From NCBI RefSeq assembly GCF_014649395.1, contig NZ_BMSY01000010.1, positions 186,001-250,000 on the forward strand: DNA of 64,000 nucleotides. The letters run 5' to 3'. Origin of the DNA: Streptomyces aureoverticillatus. GTDB taxonomy: Bacteria > Actinomycetota > Actinomycetes > Streptomycetales > Streptomycetaceae. The notes under the pieces were generated by a model. The model did no database searches. It saw only the letters and a program-made list of their open reading frames with translations, and was not told where the DNA came from. Of the stretch, positions 34,762-45,597 are shown piece after piece (positions within the stretch are counted from its first letter, which is position 1; the number at the start of each line of letters is the position of its first letter). The position numbers and the translations under genes were made by a program.

Positions 34762-35985
34762 ATGGAAATCGTCATCCTTGCTGTAGTCATCGCCGTGGTC
34801 GTGGTCGGTGCGATCGGCGGGCTCGTCGTCGGCAGCCGCAAGAAGAAGCGGCTGCCCGAGGCGAAGGCCCCCGCCACCCCGCCCACCATCACCGCCCCGC
34901 CCGCCGAGCCGCACGTCGGCGACGAGGCCGAGACGCCGCGCGACGAGGCGCGCCGCACGATCGAGGAAGTCGACCTGCCGGTCGCCGAGCCCTCGGCGTC
35001 CGCGCCCGTCGTCACGGAGGAGCCGCCCGCGGCGCCCCCGGCCCCCGAGATCGAGACCCCCGAGCCGACCGCGGGCCGCATGGTGCGCCTGCGCGCCCGC
35101 CTCTCGCGCTCCCAGAACGCCCTCGGCAAGGGGCTGCTCACGCTCCTGTCGCGCGAGCACCTGGACGAGGACACCTGGGAGGAGATCGAGGACACGCTGC
35201 TGACCGCCGACGTCGGCGTCGCCCCCACCCAGGAGCTGGTCGAGCGGCTGCGCGAGCGCGTCCGGGTGCTCGGCACGCGCACGCCCGACGAGCTGCGCGC
35301 CCTGCTGCGCGAGGAGCTCCTGCACCTCGTCGGCACCGACTTCGACCGCGCCGTGAAGACGGAGTCCGGCCTGGAGACCCCGGGCATCGTGATGGTCGTC
35401 GGCGTGAACGGCACCGGCAAGACCACCACCACCGGCAAGCTCGCGCGCGTCCTGGTGGCCGACGGCCGCTCGGTCGTCCTCGGCGCCGCCGACACCTTCC
35501 GTGCCGCCGCCGCCGATCAGCTGCAGACCTGGGGCGAGCGCGTCGGCGCCCGCACGGTCCGCGGTCCCGAGGGCGGCGACCCGGCGTCGATCGCCTTCGA
35601 CGCGGTCAAGGAGGGCATCGCCGAGGGCGCCGACGTCGTCCTCATCGACACCGCGGGCCGACTGCACACCAAGACCGGCCTGATGGACGAGCTCGGCAAG
35701 GTCAAGCGCGTCGTCGAGAAGCACGCGCCGCTGGACGAGGTGCTGCTCGTCCTGGACGCCACGACCGGCCAGAACGGCCTGGTCCAGGCCCGCGTCTTCG
35801 CCGAGGTCGTCGACATCACCGGCATCGTCCTCACCAAGCTCGACGGCACCGCCAAGGGCGGCATCGTGGTCGCGGTCCAGCGCGAGCTGGGCGTGCCGGT
35901 CAAGCTCGTCGGGCTCGGCGAGGGCGCGGACGACCTCGCGCCGTTCGAGCCCGAGGCGTTCGTGGACGCGCTGATCGGCGACTGA
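34762..35985 (+). CDS. ftsY: Signal recognition particle receptor FtsY
   Basis: A 407-residue SRP GTPase that docks ribosome-SRP complexes on the membrane. The N-terminal MEIVILAVVIAVVVVGAIGG is a genuine transmembrane helix, as in actinobacterial FtsY, followed by an acidic Pro/Ala linker. The NG domain runs from RLSRSQNALGKG to the end: GVNGTGKTTTTGKLA (G1), DTFRAAAADQL, LIDTAGRLHTK (G3), TKLDGTAKGG (G4) and GLGEGADDLAPF. ATG 34762 starts directly at the TM helix; ATG 34741 has a better GGAAGGG site and would add seven residues. Partner Ffh lies at 43984-45546. Confidence 0.95.
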   Translation: MEIVILAVVIAVVVVGAIGGLVVGSRKKKRLPEAKAPATPPTITAPPAEPHVGDEAETPRDEARRTIEEVDLPVAEPSASAPVVTEEPPAAPPAPEIETPEPTAGRMVRLRARLSRSQNALGKGLLTLLSREHLDEDTWEEIEDTLLTADVGVAPTQELVERLRERVRVLGTRTPDELRALLREELLHLVGTDFDRAVKTESGLETPGIVMVVGVNGTGKTTTTGKLARVLVADGRSVVLGAADTFRAAAADQLQTWGERVGARTVRGPEGGDPASIAFDAVKEGIAEGADVVLIDTAGRLHTKTGLMDELGKVKRVVEKHAPLDEVLLVLDATTGQNGLVQARVFAEVVDITGIVLTKLDGTAKGGIVVAVQRELGVPVKLVGLGEGADDLAPFEPEAFVDALIGD

Positions 35986-36040
35986 CGGTTCGCGGTACGT
36001 CGGATGCGGCGGCACGGCACGCACGCACGTACGTACGCAA

Positions 36041-36082
36041 GGAAGGGCCCCGCCCCGGGTGCAGCCGGGGCAGGGCCCTTCC
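36041..36082. terminator. Bidirectional terminator between ftsY and Prim-Pol gene
   Basis: An 18-bp stem with one mismatch: GGAAGGGCCCCGCCCCGG (from 36041) against CCGGGGCAGGGCCCTTCC (to 36082). It ends in TTCC on one side and AAGG on the other, between converging genes. Confidence 0.85.
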
Positions 36083-36118
36083 GTATGTGTGCCCCGCCCC
36101 GCGGGCGGGAGCCGGGCG

Positions 36119-37006
36119 CTACGCGGGCGACCGGTGCGCCACGTACGCCAGCGTGCCGAGGACGAGACGGGCGTGCGGCGGGCCCGTCACGGAGTCCGGG
36201 TCGGGGGAGCGCAGCCAGCGGACCGGGCCGAGGCCGCCGCGGTCGGACGGCGGCGCGGTGATGTACGTGCCGGGGCCGAGGGCGCTCAGGTCGAGGGCGG
36301 CGTCGTCCCAGCCCATCCGGTAGAGCAGCTGGGGGAGTTCGGCGGCGGCGCCGGGGGCGACGAAGAAGTGCGTGCGGCCGTCCGGCGTGGCCGCCACCGG
36401 GCCGAGCGGCAGGCCCATGCGTTCGAGCCGCACCAGCGCGCGGCGCCCCGCGGTCTCGGCCACCTCGATGACGTCGAAGGCCCGGCCGACGGGCAGCATC
36501 ACGGCCGCGCCGGGGAACTGCGCCCAGGCGTCGGTCACTTCGTCGAGCGTGGCGCCCGCGGGCACCTCCGGGGCGAAGTCCAGCGGGTGGGCGCCGGGAG
36601 CCGGGCAGTCGGCCCGGCCGCAGGAGCAGCGGCCGTCCTGGGCGCGTGCGCCGGGCACCGCGGCCCAGCCCCACAGCCCCGTGTACTCGGCGACGGCCGT
36701 GCACTCCGACGCGCTCGTACGACAGCGCCGACGGGAGGCGGCGCGGGACTCCCTCGGCTCCTTCGCCTCCTTGGTCGCGCGCGTCGCTTTCGTCCCGCCG
36801 TCCTTGTGGGTCACGCCGTGGTGGGTGCTGCCGTCTTCGGTGCCGCGCTCATGGGGCCCGCGCTCATCGGTCCCGCCCTCTTTGGTGCCGCCCCCTCTGG
36901 TCCCGCCCTCTTTGGATCCGTGTGTCCCGCCGCCTGTTTCCTTCGTTCCCCGGACACCGGCCCGGGGCTCTTTGGTCCCCCGGATGCCGCCGATCGTGAA
37001 GCCCAT
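36119..37006 (-). CDS. Prim-Pol (bifunctional DNA primase/polymerase N-terminal) domain protein with repetitive N-terminus
   Basis: 295 residues. From about residue 100 the sequence (EYTGLWGWAAVPGARA, CSCGRADCPAPGAHPL, DEVTDAWAQFPGAAVMLPVG, FDVIEVAETAGRRAL, THFFVAPG, TYITAPPSDRG) matches the Prim-Pol domain seen in plasmid replication proteins and in a conserved chromosomal streptomycete gene next to nsdA. The metal-binding acidic pair of active primases is not obvious (the DVIEVA strand retains D and E), so activity is doubtful. Residues 1-80 are Gly/Thr/Lys/Glu repeats (GTKE, GGTKEGGTDERG) from a tandem DNA repeat. ATG 37006 has GGAGGGGG upstream. Confidence 0.78.
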   Translation of the reverse strand: MGFTIGGIRGTKEPRAGVRGTKETGGGTHGSKEGGTRGGGTKEGGTDERGPHERGTEDGSTHHGVTHKDGGTKATRATKEAKEPRESRAASRRRCRTSASECTAVAEYTGLWGWAAVPGARAQDGRCSCGRADCPAPGAHPLDFAPEVPAGATLDEVTDAWAQFPGAAVMLPVGRAFDVIEVAETAGRRALVRLERMGLPLGPVAATPDGRTHFFVAPGAAAELPQLLYRMGWDDAALDLSALGPGTYITAPPSDRGGLGPVRWLRSPDPDSVTGPPHARLVLGTLAYVAHRSPA

Positions 37007-37510
37007 GCCCCCTCCAACGGGTCGCGTGTGCGGTGGTTACGTGACGGAATCGGATCGTGACTCCCTGCCCTGAGGTGCGTTGTGCACGTCTCAAGCCGAC
37101 TCTCGCCGACTTTCGCCGTCTTCCGCCGTCAGGTGATGCCGGCGCCCGGAGGCATTACGGGTGGCGCGCTCCGTGGCCCGCGCCCCTGCGTGCTTCGCTC
37201 CGCCCACTTTTGGTAGGTCGGGGTTGGTCGCGGTTGTCGTGTGTCAAGTGAATCGCGTGCTGCGGGCCGGGAGTTCATTCGAAGGGGTGGCGAATGGTGG
37301 CGTTTCTGTGTTCTCCCTCGCCGGAGCCGTGATCGTAGGATTACTTTCAGTACATGACCCGGAGGCTCGCGCACCCGCGGGTATGCCGGAGGCAAGTCGG
37401 TTTCCCGTTCGAAGGGTGACATTCTCCGGACGGAGCGCCGCAACACGCGGCATTCTGTTAGGGCTTGACGTGGACCGCGAACAAGTGGCTTGAGGGATGG
37501 GGGCGTTCCA
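37007..37510. other. 504-nt divergent intergenic region upstream of nsdA
   Basis: The left end holds the ribosome site of the minus-strand gene. Nothing I can name lies in 37070-37300. AT-richer stretches near 37310-37360 contain TAGGAT (about 37338) as a possible -10. TTGACGTGG near 37465 could be a -35. A 110-codon frame (37161-37493) has unremarkable composition and overlaps the nsdA start, so it is not called. Confidence 0.4.
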
Positions 37511-38992
37511 GTGGGCGGCAGTAGCGGAAGCGGTGTGAACGCTGAGAAGCGCCCCAATGAGATGCTCGGTTCCTGGTTCGTGCGCAGCGGCTGGTCGAAG
37601 GGCGAGCTGGCACGGCAAGTGAACCGCAGGGCACGCCAGTTGGGCGCGCACCACATCTCCACGGACACCTCGCGCGTCCGCCGCTGGCTGGACGGCGAGA
37701 ATCCCCGCGAGCCCATCCCGCGCATCCTCTCCGAGCTGTTCTCCGAGCGCTTCGGCTGCGTCGTCGCCGTCGAGGACCTCGGCCTGCGCGCCGCCCACCA
37801 GTCCCCGTCCGTCTCCGGCGTCGACCTGCCCTGGACGGGACCCCAGACGGTCGCGCTCATCAGCGAGTTCAGCCGCAGCGACCTGATGCTCGCCCGCCGT
37901 GGCTTCCTCGGCACCTCGCTCGCCCTCTCCGCGGGCCCCTCCCTCATCGAGCCCATGCAGCGCTGGCTCGTGCCCGGCCCCTCCGCGCCGGTGGCCAGCG
38001 AGCCCGAGGCGCAGCAGCTCGCCCCGCGCCGCCCCGGCCGCCTCTCCCAGGCCGAGCTGGACCTCCTGGAGTCCACGACGGTGATGTTCCGCCAGTGGGA
38101 CGCCCAGTGCGGCGGCGGACTGCGCCGCAAGGCCGTCGTCGGCCAGCTGCACGAGGTGACCGACCTGCTCCAGGAGCCCCAGCCCGAAGCCACCGCCAAG
38201 CGCCTGTTCAAGGTCGCCGGGGAACTCGCCGAACTGGCCGGCTGGATGAGCTATGACGTAGGCCTCCAGCCCACCGCCCAGAAGTACTTCGTGCTCGCCC
38301 TGCACGCCGCCAAGGAAGCCGGCGAGAAGCCCCTCGGTTCGTACGTGCTGTCCAGCATGAGCCGCCAGATGATCCACCTCGGCCGCCCCGACGACGCGCT
38401 CGAACTGATCCACCTCGCGCAGTACGGCAGCCGGGACTGCGCCAGCCCCCGCACCCAGTCGATGCTGTATGCGATGGAGGCCCGCGCGTACGCCGGCATG
38501 GGCCAGCCCGGCCGCTGCAAGCGGGCCGTCCGCATGGCCGAGGACACCTTCGCCGACGCCGACGACTGGGACGAGCCCGAGCCCGACTGGATCCGCTTCT
38601 TCTCCGAGGCCGAGCTGAACGGCGAGAACGCCCACTCCTTCCGCGACCTGGCCTACGTGGCCGGCCGCAGCCCCACGTACGCCTCGCTGGCCGAGCCCGT
38701 CATGAGCCGCGCCGTCGAGCTCTTCGGCAAGGACCCCGAACACCAGCGTTCGTACGCACTGAACCTGATCGGCATGGCCACCGTGCACCTGCTCCAGAAC
38801 GAGCCCGAGCAGAGCACCGTGCTCGCCGGCGAAGCCCTGGCCATCGCCAAGAAGGTGCGCTCCGAGCGGGTCAACACCCGACTGCGCAAGACCGTCGACA
38901 ACGCCCTGCGGGACTTCGGCGACGTGGCGGAAGTGGTCCGCCTGACCGACCAGCTGGCCGTCGACATGCCGGAAACCGCGGAGGCCGTCTGA
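37511..38992 (+). CDS. nsdA: NsdA, negative regulator of differentiation and antibiotic production
   Basis: A 493-residue cytosolic protein. NEMLGSWFVRSGWSKGELARQVNRRARQ and TDTSRVRRWLDGENPREPIP form an N-terminal HTH/XRE-like region (residues 15-75), and the remainder is helical TPR-like repeats (AAKEAGEKPLGSYVLSSMSR, LGRPDDALELIHLAQYG, SMLYAMEARAYAGMGQPGRC). It matches my recollection of S. coelicolor NsdA, whose loss increases antibiotic synthesis and sporulation. GTG 37511 is preceded by GAGGGATGGGGG. It stands alone between a long upstream region and amtB. Confidence 0.93.
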   Translation: MGGSSGSGVNAEKRPNEMLGSWFVRSGWSKGELARQVNRRARQLGAHHISTDTSRVRRWLDGENPREPIPRILSELFSERFGCVVAVEDLGLRAAHQSPSVSGVDLPWTGPQTVALISEFSRSDLMLARRGFLGTSLALSAGPSLIEPMQRWLVPGPSAPVASEPEAQQLAPRRPGRLSQAELDLLESTTVMFRQWDAQCGGGLRRKAVVGQLHEVTDLLQEPQPEATAKRLFKVAGELAELAGWMSYDVGLQPTAQKYFVLALHAAKEAGEKPLGSYVLSSMSRQMIHLGRPDDALELIHLAQYGSRDCASPRTQSMLYAMEARAYAGMGQPGRCKRAVRMAEDTFADADDWDEPEPDWIRFFSEAELNGENAHSFRDLAYVAGRSPTYASLAEPVMSRAVELFGKDPEHQRSYALNLIGMATVHLLQNEPEQSTVLAGEALAIAKKVRSERVNTRLRKTVDNALRDFGDVAEVVRLTDQLAVDMPETAEAV

Positions 38993-41038
<2,046 letters not shown>

Positions 41039-41084
41039 CGTGCGCGCTGTGCGTGGCGCACGTGGCGTGCGTGGCGTACGTGCT

Positions 41085-41152
41085 GTGATCCCGCAGAGAG
41101 ACGCGACGTAATCCCGCCGCGAGACGCCCCGTAATCCCGCAGAGAACAGGAG
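41085..41152. repeat. Three 22-23-bp direct repeats in the glnK-glnD gap
   Basis: Units at 41085, 41108 and 41131, each starting GT(G/A)ATCCCGC then AGAGA or CGCGAGA. The third unit ends in ACAGGAG, the ribosome site of glnD. Upstream, GTGCGTGGCGCACGTGGCGTGCGTGGCG is also internally repetitive. Confidence 0.85.
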
Positions 41153-41159
41153 CCGCCGG

Positions 41160-43754
41160 GTGACGAGTGTCGAAGTACGGAACGAAACGGAAGACTCCGG
41201 ACCCAGCGGTTACGCGGCGGCCCGGCTGCGCCTCCTCCAGGAGGAGGCGCGGTCCGGGCCGCCGCGGCGTTCCGCCCTCGCCGAGCTCACCGACGGCTGG
41301 TTGACCGGGCTCTTCGGCGCCGGCGTCACCGCCCTGGGCGCCGGACCCGGCGAACTGCGCGGCGTCTCCCTGATCGCCGTCGGCGGCTACGGCCGCGGCG
41401 AGCTCTCCCCGCGCAGCGACCTCGACCTGCTGCTGCTCCACGACGGCGGCGCGGACGCCGCCGCCATCGCCTCCCTCGCGGACCGCATCTGGTACCCCGT
41501 CTGGGACCTCGGCCTCGCGCTCGACCACTCCGTACGCACCCCGGGCGAGGCCCGCAAGACGGCGGCCGACGACCTGAAGGTCCAGCTCGGCCTGCTCGAC
41601 GCGCGGCACATCGCCGGTGATCTGGGGCTCACCGCCGGGCTGCGCACCGCCGTCCTCGCCGACTGGCGCAACCAGGCGCCCAAGCGGCTGCCGGAGCTGC
41701 GCGAGCTGTGCGAGGAACGGGCCGCGCGCCAGGGCGAGTTGAGTCACCTCCTCGAACCCGACCTGAAGGAGGCGCGGGGCGGACTGCGGGACGCCACCGC
41801 GCTGCGCGCCGTCGCCGCCTCCTGGCTCGCGGACGCGCCCCGCGAGGGCCTGGCCGAGGCCCGCCGCGCCCTGCTCGACGTACGCGACGCGCTGCACCTG
41901 GCCACCGGCCGCGCCACCGACCGGCTCGCCCTCCAGGAACAGGACCAGGTCGCCGCCGAACTCGGCCTGCTCGACGCCGACACCCTGCTGCGGCAGGTGT
42001 ACGAGGCGGCGCGCACCATCGCGTATGCCGGCGACGTGACCTGGCGCGAGGTCGGGCGCGTGCTGCGGGCGCGGCGGGCCCGGCCGCGGCTGCGGGGCCT
42101 GCTCGGCGGCGGCAGGGCCGCGGGGGCCGCCGTGGAGCGGTCGCCGCTGGCCGAGGGCGTCGTGGAACAGGACGGCGAGGTCGTGCTCGCGCGGGCCGCC
42201 CGGCCCGAGCGCGACCCCGTGCTGCCGCTGCGGGCCGCCGCTGCCGCCGCGCAGGCCGGTCTTCCGCTGTCCCTGCACGCCGTGCGCCGGATGGCGGCCG
42301 CCGCCCGGCCGCTGCCCACGCCCTGGCCCGCCGAGGCGCGCGAGCAACTGGTGACGCTGCTCGGCGCCGGGCGGCCCACCGTGCAGGTCTGGGAGGCCCT
42401 GGAGGCCGAGGGCCTCGTCACGCGGCTGCTGCCCGACTGGGAGCGGGTGTGGTGCCGGCCCCAGCGCAACGCCGTGCACACCTGGACCGTCGACCGGCAC
42501 CTCGTCGAGACCGCCGTGCGGGCCGCCGAGCTGACCCGGCGGGTCGGCCGGCCGGACCTGCTCCTCGTCGCGGCCCTGCTGCACGACATCGGCAAGGGGT
42601 GGCCCGGCGACCACTCCGTCGCCGGCGAGATCATCGCCCGGGACGTGGCCGTGCGGATCGGCTTCGACCGCGCCGACGTCGCGGTGCTCGCCTGTCTCGT
42701 ACGCCACCATCTGCTGCTGATCGAGACCGCGACCCGGCGTGACCTCGACGACCCCGCCACCGTGAAGTCCGTCGCCGAGGCCGTCGGCTCGACCGGCACG
42801 CTGGAGCTGCTGCACGCCCTCACGGAGGCCGACGCGCTGGCCACCGGGCCCGCGGCGTGGTCGACGTGGCGCGGGTCACTGGTCGCCGACCTGGTGAAGC
42901 GGGTCGCGGCCGAGCTGGCCGGGGACGCGGGCTCCGGCGGGGGCGCCTTGGAGGACGGGGACGGGCCCGCGTCGGCGGAGCACGAGCGGCTCGCGGTGGA
43001 GGCGGTGCGGACGGGGGCGCCGGTTCTGGCTTTGCGGGCGGAGACGGGCGGGAGCGCCTTGGGGGAGGCGGGCCGTTCGGGGTCCGGCTCGGATGCGGGT
43101 GCGGGCTCGCGTGTGGAAGTGGGTGCGGGCTCGGGTGCGGGTTCGGCTGGTGCCGGTTCGGCCGGTGCGGGTGAGCTGCCCGAGCCGCTCGGTGTGGAGT
43201 TGCTCGTCGCCTTGCCCGAGCAGGGTGGGGTGCTGCCCGCCGTCGCCGGGGTGCTCGCCCTGCACCGGCTGACCGTGCGGACCGCGGAGCTCCGCGCGAT
43301 GGAGCTGCCGGAGGGGATGTCCGGCTCCGTGCTGATGCTGCAGTGGCGGGTCGCCGCCGAGTACGGGTCGCTGCCGCAGGCCGCGCGGTTGCGGGCCGAT
43401 CTGGTGCGGGCCCTTGACGGGTCCCTGGACATCGCCGCGCGGCTCGCCGAACGGGACGCCGCCTACCCGCGGCGGCGGGGCACGGTGGCGCCGCCGCCCC
43501 GCGTGACCGTGGCCTCCGAGGGGTCGCGGCGGGCGACGGTGATCGAGGTGCGGGCCCAGGACGCCCCGGGGCTGCTGCACCGGATCGGGCGGGCGCTGGA
43601 GGCGGCGGAGGTGCGGGTGCGCAGCGCCCACGTCTCCACTTTGGGCGCGAACGCCGTGGACGCGTTCTATGTGACGGGGGCGGACGGGGCGCCGCTGACC
43701 GGGGAGCGGGCGGCGGGGGTGGCTCGGGGGGTGGAGGAGGCGTTGCGGGCGTGA
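41160..43754 (+). CDS. glnD: PII adenylyl/uridylyl-transferase GlnD
   Basis: An 864-residue bifunctional enzyme. Nucleotidyltransferase motif GGYGRGELSPRSDLDLLLLH (residues 75-94); HD phosphohydrolase LLHDIGKGWPGDHS (473-486); two C-terminal ACT domains (about 677-755 and 795-864), glutamine-sensing in enterics. Between the HD and ACT domains residues 588-674 are a Gly/Ser/Ala insertion with GAGS repeats, not expected in the family. In Streptomyces the enzyme adenylylates GlnK. GTG 41160 with AGGAG upstream. Third gene of the GlnR-linked unit. Confidence 0.96.
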   Translation: MTSVEVRNETEDSGPSGYAAARLRLLQEEARSGPPRRSALAELTDGWLTGLFGAGVTALGAGPGELRGVSLIAVGGYGRGELSPRSDLDLLLLHDGGADAAAIASLADRIWYPVWDLGLALDHSVRTPGEARKTAADDLKVQLGLLDARHIAGDLGLTAGLRTAVLADWRNQAPKRLPELRELCEERAARQGELSHLLEPDLKEARGGLRDATALRAVAASWLADAPREGLAEARRALLDVRDALHLATGRATDRLALQEQDQVAAELGLLDADTLLRQVYEAARTIAYAGDVTWREVGRVLRARRARPRLRGLLGGGRAAGAAVERSPLAEGVVEQDGEVVLARAARPERDPVLPLRAAAAAAQAGLPLSLHAVRRMAAAARPLPTPWPAEAREQLVTLLGAGRPTVQVWEALEAEGLVTRLLPDWERVWCRPQRNAVHTWTVDRHLVETAVRAAELTRRVGRPDLLLVAALLHDIGKGWPGDHSVAGEIIARDVAVRIGFDRADVAVLACLVRHHLLLIETATRRDLDDPATVKSVAEAVGSTGTLELLHALTEADALATGPAAWSTWRGSLVADLVKRVAAELAGDAGSGGGALEDGDGPASAEHERLAVEAVRTGAPVLALRAETGGSALGEAGRSGSGSDAGAGSRVEVGAGSGAGSAGAGSAGAGELPEPLGVELLVALPEQGGVLPAVAGVLALHRLTVRTAELRAMELPEGMSGSVLMLQWRVAAEYGSLPQAARLRADLVRALDGSLDIAARLAERDAAYPRRRGTVAPPPRVTVASEGSRRATVIEVRAQDAPGLLHRIGRALEAAEVRVRSAHVSTLGANAVDAFYVTGADGAPLTGERAAGVARGVEEALRA

Positions 43755-43790
43755 CGCGTGACGTATCCGGCGAACTGTCGTTCGTAGGGT

Positions 43791-43880
43791 GTGGCTCCCC
43801 GCGGAAGCGGGGGTGATCCGGGTTGTCTCAGTGAGGCCGACACCGACGCCACGTGCTCCCCACCGCTGTGGGGGTGGTGC
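43791..43880. repeat. Two-unit CRISPR-like sequence, 61-bp period (type I-E-like repeats)
   Basis: Unit 1 (about 43791-43819) contains CTCCCC-GCGGAA-GCGGGGGTGATCC. Unit 2 (about 43852-43880) contains GTGCTCCCC-ACCGCT-GTGGGGGTG. Each is a 29-nt hairpin-forming repeat with the GTG.CTCCCCGC...GCGGGGGTG layout of actinobacterial type I-E CRISPR repeats. They match at about 19 of 29 positions, and the intervening 32 nt (43820-43851) equals a standard I-E spacer. No cas genes are in the window. Confidence 0.45.
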
Positions 43881-43920
43881 CCTGGCCGATCGAATCCGAC
43901 CGGCCAGGGCGCTCTTTCTT
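43879..43920 (+). terminator. Terminator upstream of ffh
   Basis: GCCCTGGCC (43879-43887) pairs with GGCCAGGGC (43902-43910), followed by GCTCTTTCTT. It ends glnD transcription, or acts as an attenuator ahead of ffh if any transcript reads through. Confidence 0.8.
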
Positions 43921-43983
43921 CTCGGCCGGATACCCTGGAGGGCGACCGTCCCTGCCCCACGACCATGAGGATTCGCGACCGCC

Positions 43984-45546
43984 GTGTTCGACACTCTTTC
44001 CGATCGCCTCGCAGCGACATTCAAGAACCTCCGCGGCAAAGGCAGGCTCTCCGAGGCGGACATCGACGCCACGGCGCGCGAGATCCGTATCGCCCTGCTG
44101 GAAGCGGACGTCGCCCTCCCCGTGGTGCGCGCGTTCATCAAGCAGGTCAAGGAGCGGGCGACCGGCGCCGAGGTCTCCGCGGCCCTCAACCCGGCCCAGC
44201 AGGTCATCAAGATCGTCAATGAGGAGCTCATCGGCATCCTCGGCGGCGAGACGCGACGCCTGCGCTTCGCCAAGCAGCCCCCGACGGTCATCATGCTGGC
44301 CGGTCTGCAGGGTGCCGGTAAGACCACCCTCGCCGGCAAGCTCGGCCGCTGGCTGAAGGCCCAGGGGCACTCGCCCCTGCTCGTGGCCTGTGACCTTCAG
44401 CGACCCAACGCCGTGAACCAGCTCTCGGTCGTCGCCGAGCGCGCGGGCGTCGGGATCTACGCCCCGCAGCCGGGCAACGGCGTCGGCGACCCGGTGCAGG
44501 TCGCCAAGGACTCCATCGAGTACGCGAGGACGAAGGTCCACGACGTCGTCATCGTCGACACCGCGGGCCGCCTCGGCATCGACCAGGAGCTGATGCAGCA
44601 GGCCGCGGACATCCGCGACGCCGTCAGCCCGGACGAGGTCCTCTTCGTCGTCGACGCGATGATCGGTCAGGACGCCGTGAACACGGCGGAGGCCTTCCGC
44701 GACGGCGTCGGCTTCGACGGTGTCGTGCTCTCCAAGCTCGACGGCGACGCCCGCGGTGGTGCCGCGCTGTCCATCGCGCACGTCACCGGCCGCCAGATCA
44801 TGTTCGCCTCCAACGGCGAGAAGCTGGACGACTTCGACGCGTTCCACCCGGACCGGATGGCGTCCCGCATCCTCGGCATGGGCGACATGCTCACGCTGAT
44901 CGAGAAGGCCGAGCAGACCTTCTCGCAGCAGGAGGCCGAGAAGATGGCCTCCAAGCTGGCGAGCAGCAAGGGCGGCAAGGACTTCACGCTCGACGACTTC
45001 CTGGCCCAGATGGAGCAGGTCAGGAAGATGGGCAGCATCAGCAAGCTGCTCGGGATGCTGCCCGGCATGGGCCAGATCAAGGACCAGATCAACAACCTGG
45101 ACGAGCGGGACGTCGACCGCACCGCCGCGATCATCAAGTCGATGACTCCCGCGGAGCGGCAGGAGCCGACGATCATCAACGGCTCGCGGCGGGCCCGTAT
45201 CGCCAAGGGTTCCGGTGTCGAGGTCAGCGCCGTGAAGAACCTGGTCGAGCGGTTCTTCGAGGCCCGGAAGATGATGTCCCGCATGGCCCAGGGCGGCGGC
45301 ATGCCGGGTATGCCCGGGATGCCGGGCATGGGCGGTGGCCCCGGCAAGACGAAGAAGAAGCAGAAGCAGGCCAAGGGCAAGCAGCGCTCCGGCAACCCGA
45401 TGAAGCGCAAGCAGCAGGAGGAGGAGGCCGCCGCGCGCCGCGCCGCGGTCGAGGGTGCCGCTGCGGGTGGCGCGTTCGGGCTTCCGCCCGGCCAGGACGG
45501 CAAGGACTTCGAGCTGCCGGACGAGTTCAAGAAGTTCATGGGCTGA
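43984..45546 (+). CDS. ffh: Signal recognition particle protein Ffh
   Basis: A 520-residue SRP54 GTPase. N domain (1-90), G1 AGLQGAGKTTLAGKL (106-120), DLQRPNAVNQL, VDTAGRLGID, SKLDGDARGGAAL, then the methionine-rich M domain from about 300 (LDDFLAQMEQVRKMGSI, GMLPGMG, RIAKGSG) that binds SRP RNA and signal sequences. The C-terminus adds a GMPGMPGMPGMGG tract and a Lys/Glu-rich tail. GTG 43984; TACCCT at about 43930 is a possible -10. No SRP RNA gene is recognisable next to it. Confidence 0.97.
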   Translation: MFDTLSDRLAATFKNLRGKGRLSEADIDATAREIRIALLEADVALPVVRAFIKQVKERATGAEVSAALNPAQQVIKIVNEELIGILGGETRRLRFAKQPPTVIMLAGLQGAGKTTLAGKLGRWLKAQGHSPLLVACDLQRPNAVNQLSVVAERAGVGIYAPQPGNGVGDPVQVAKDSIEYARTKVHDVVIVDTAGRLGIDQELMQQAADIRDAVSPDEVLFVVDAMIGQDAVNTAEAFRDGVGFDGVVLSKLDGDARGGAALSIAHVTGRQIMFASNGEKLDDFDAFHPDRMASRILGMGDMLTLIEKAEQTFSQQEAEKMASKLASSKGGKDFTLDDFLAQMEQVRKMGSISKLLGMLPGMGQIKDQINNLDERDVDRTAAIIKSMTPAERQEPTIINGSRRARIAKGSGVEVSAVKNLVERFFEARKMMSRMAQGGGMPGMPGMPGMGGGPGKTKKKQKQAKGKQRSGNPMKRKQQEEEAAARRAAVEGAAAGGAFGLPPGQDGKDFELPDEFKKFMG

Positions 45547-45578
45547 GCACGGCCGGTCGCGGGTTCACGGGCTGAGCG
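45534..45578 (+). repeat. Duplicated ffh stop-codon region
   Basis: GTTCATGGGCTGAGC (45534-45548) and GTTCACGGGCTGAGC (45563-45577), 14 of 15 bases identical, 29 bp apart. The first contains the ffh stop. Confidence 0.8.
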
Positions 45579-45597
45579 CACCCGTCGTCTCGTACGT

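Noticed and set aside
37161-37493. 110-codon ORF before nsdA
   Set aside because: Overlaps the nsdA start, no recognisable domain, no good ribosome site; probably chance.
43791-43880. Functional CRISPR array
   Set aside because: Only two diverged units, no leader, no cas genes in the window; kept only as a CRISPR-like element.
43755-43983. SRP (4.5S) RNA gene between glnD and ffh
   Set aside because: The hairpins there lack the conserved SRP domain IV loop and the layout fits CRISPR-like repeats plus a terminator better.
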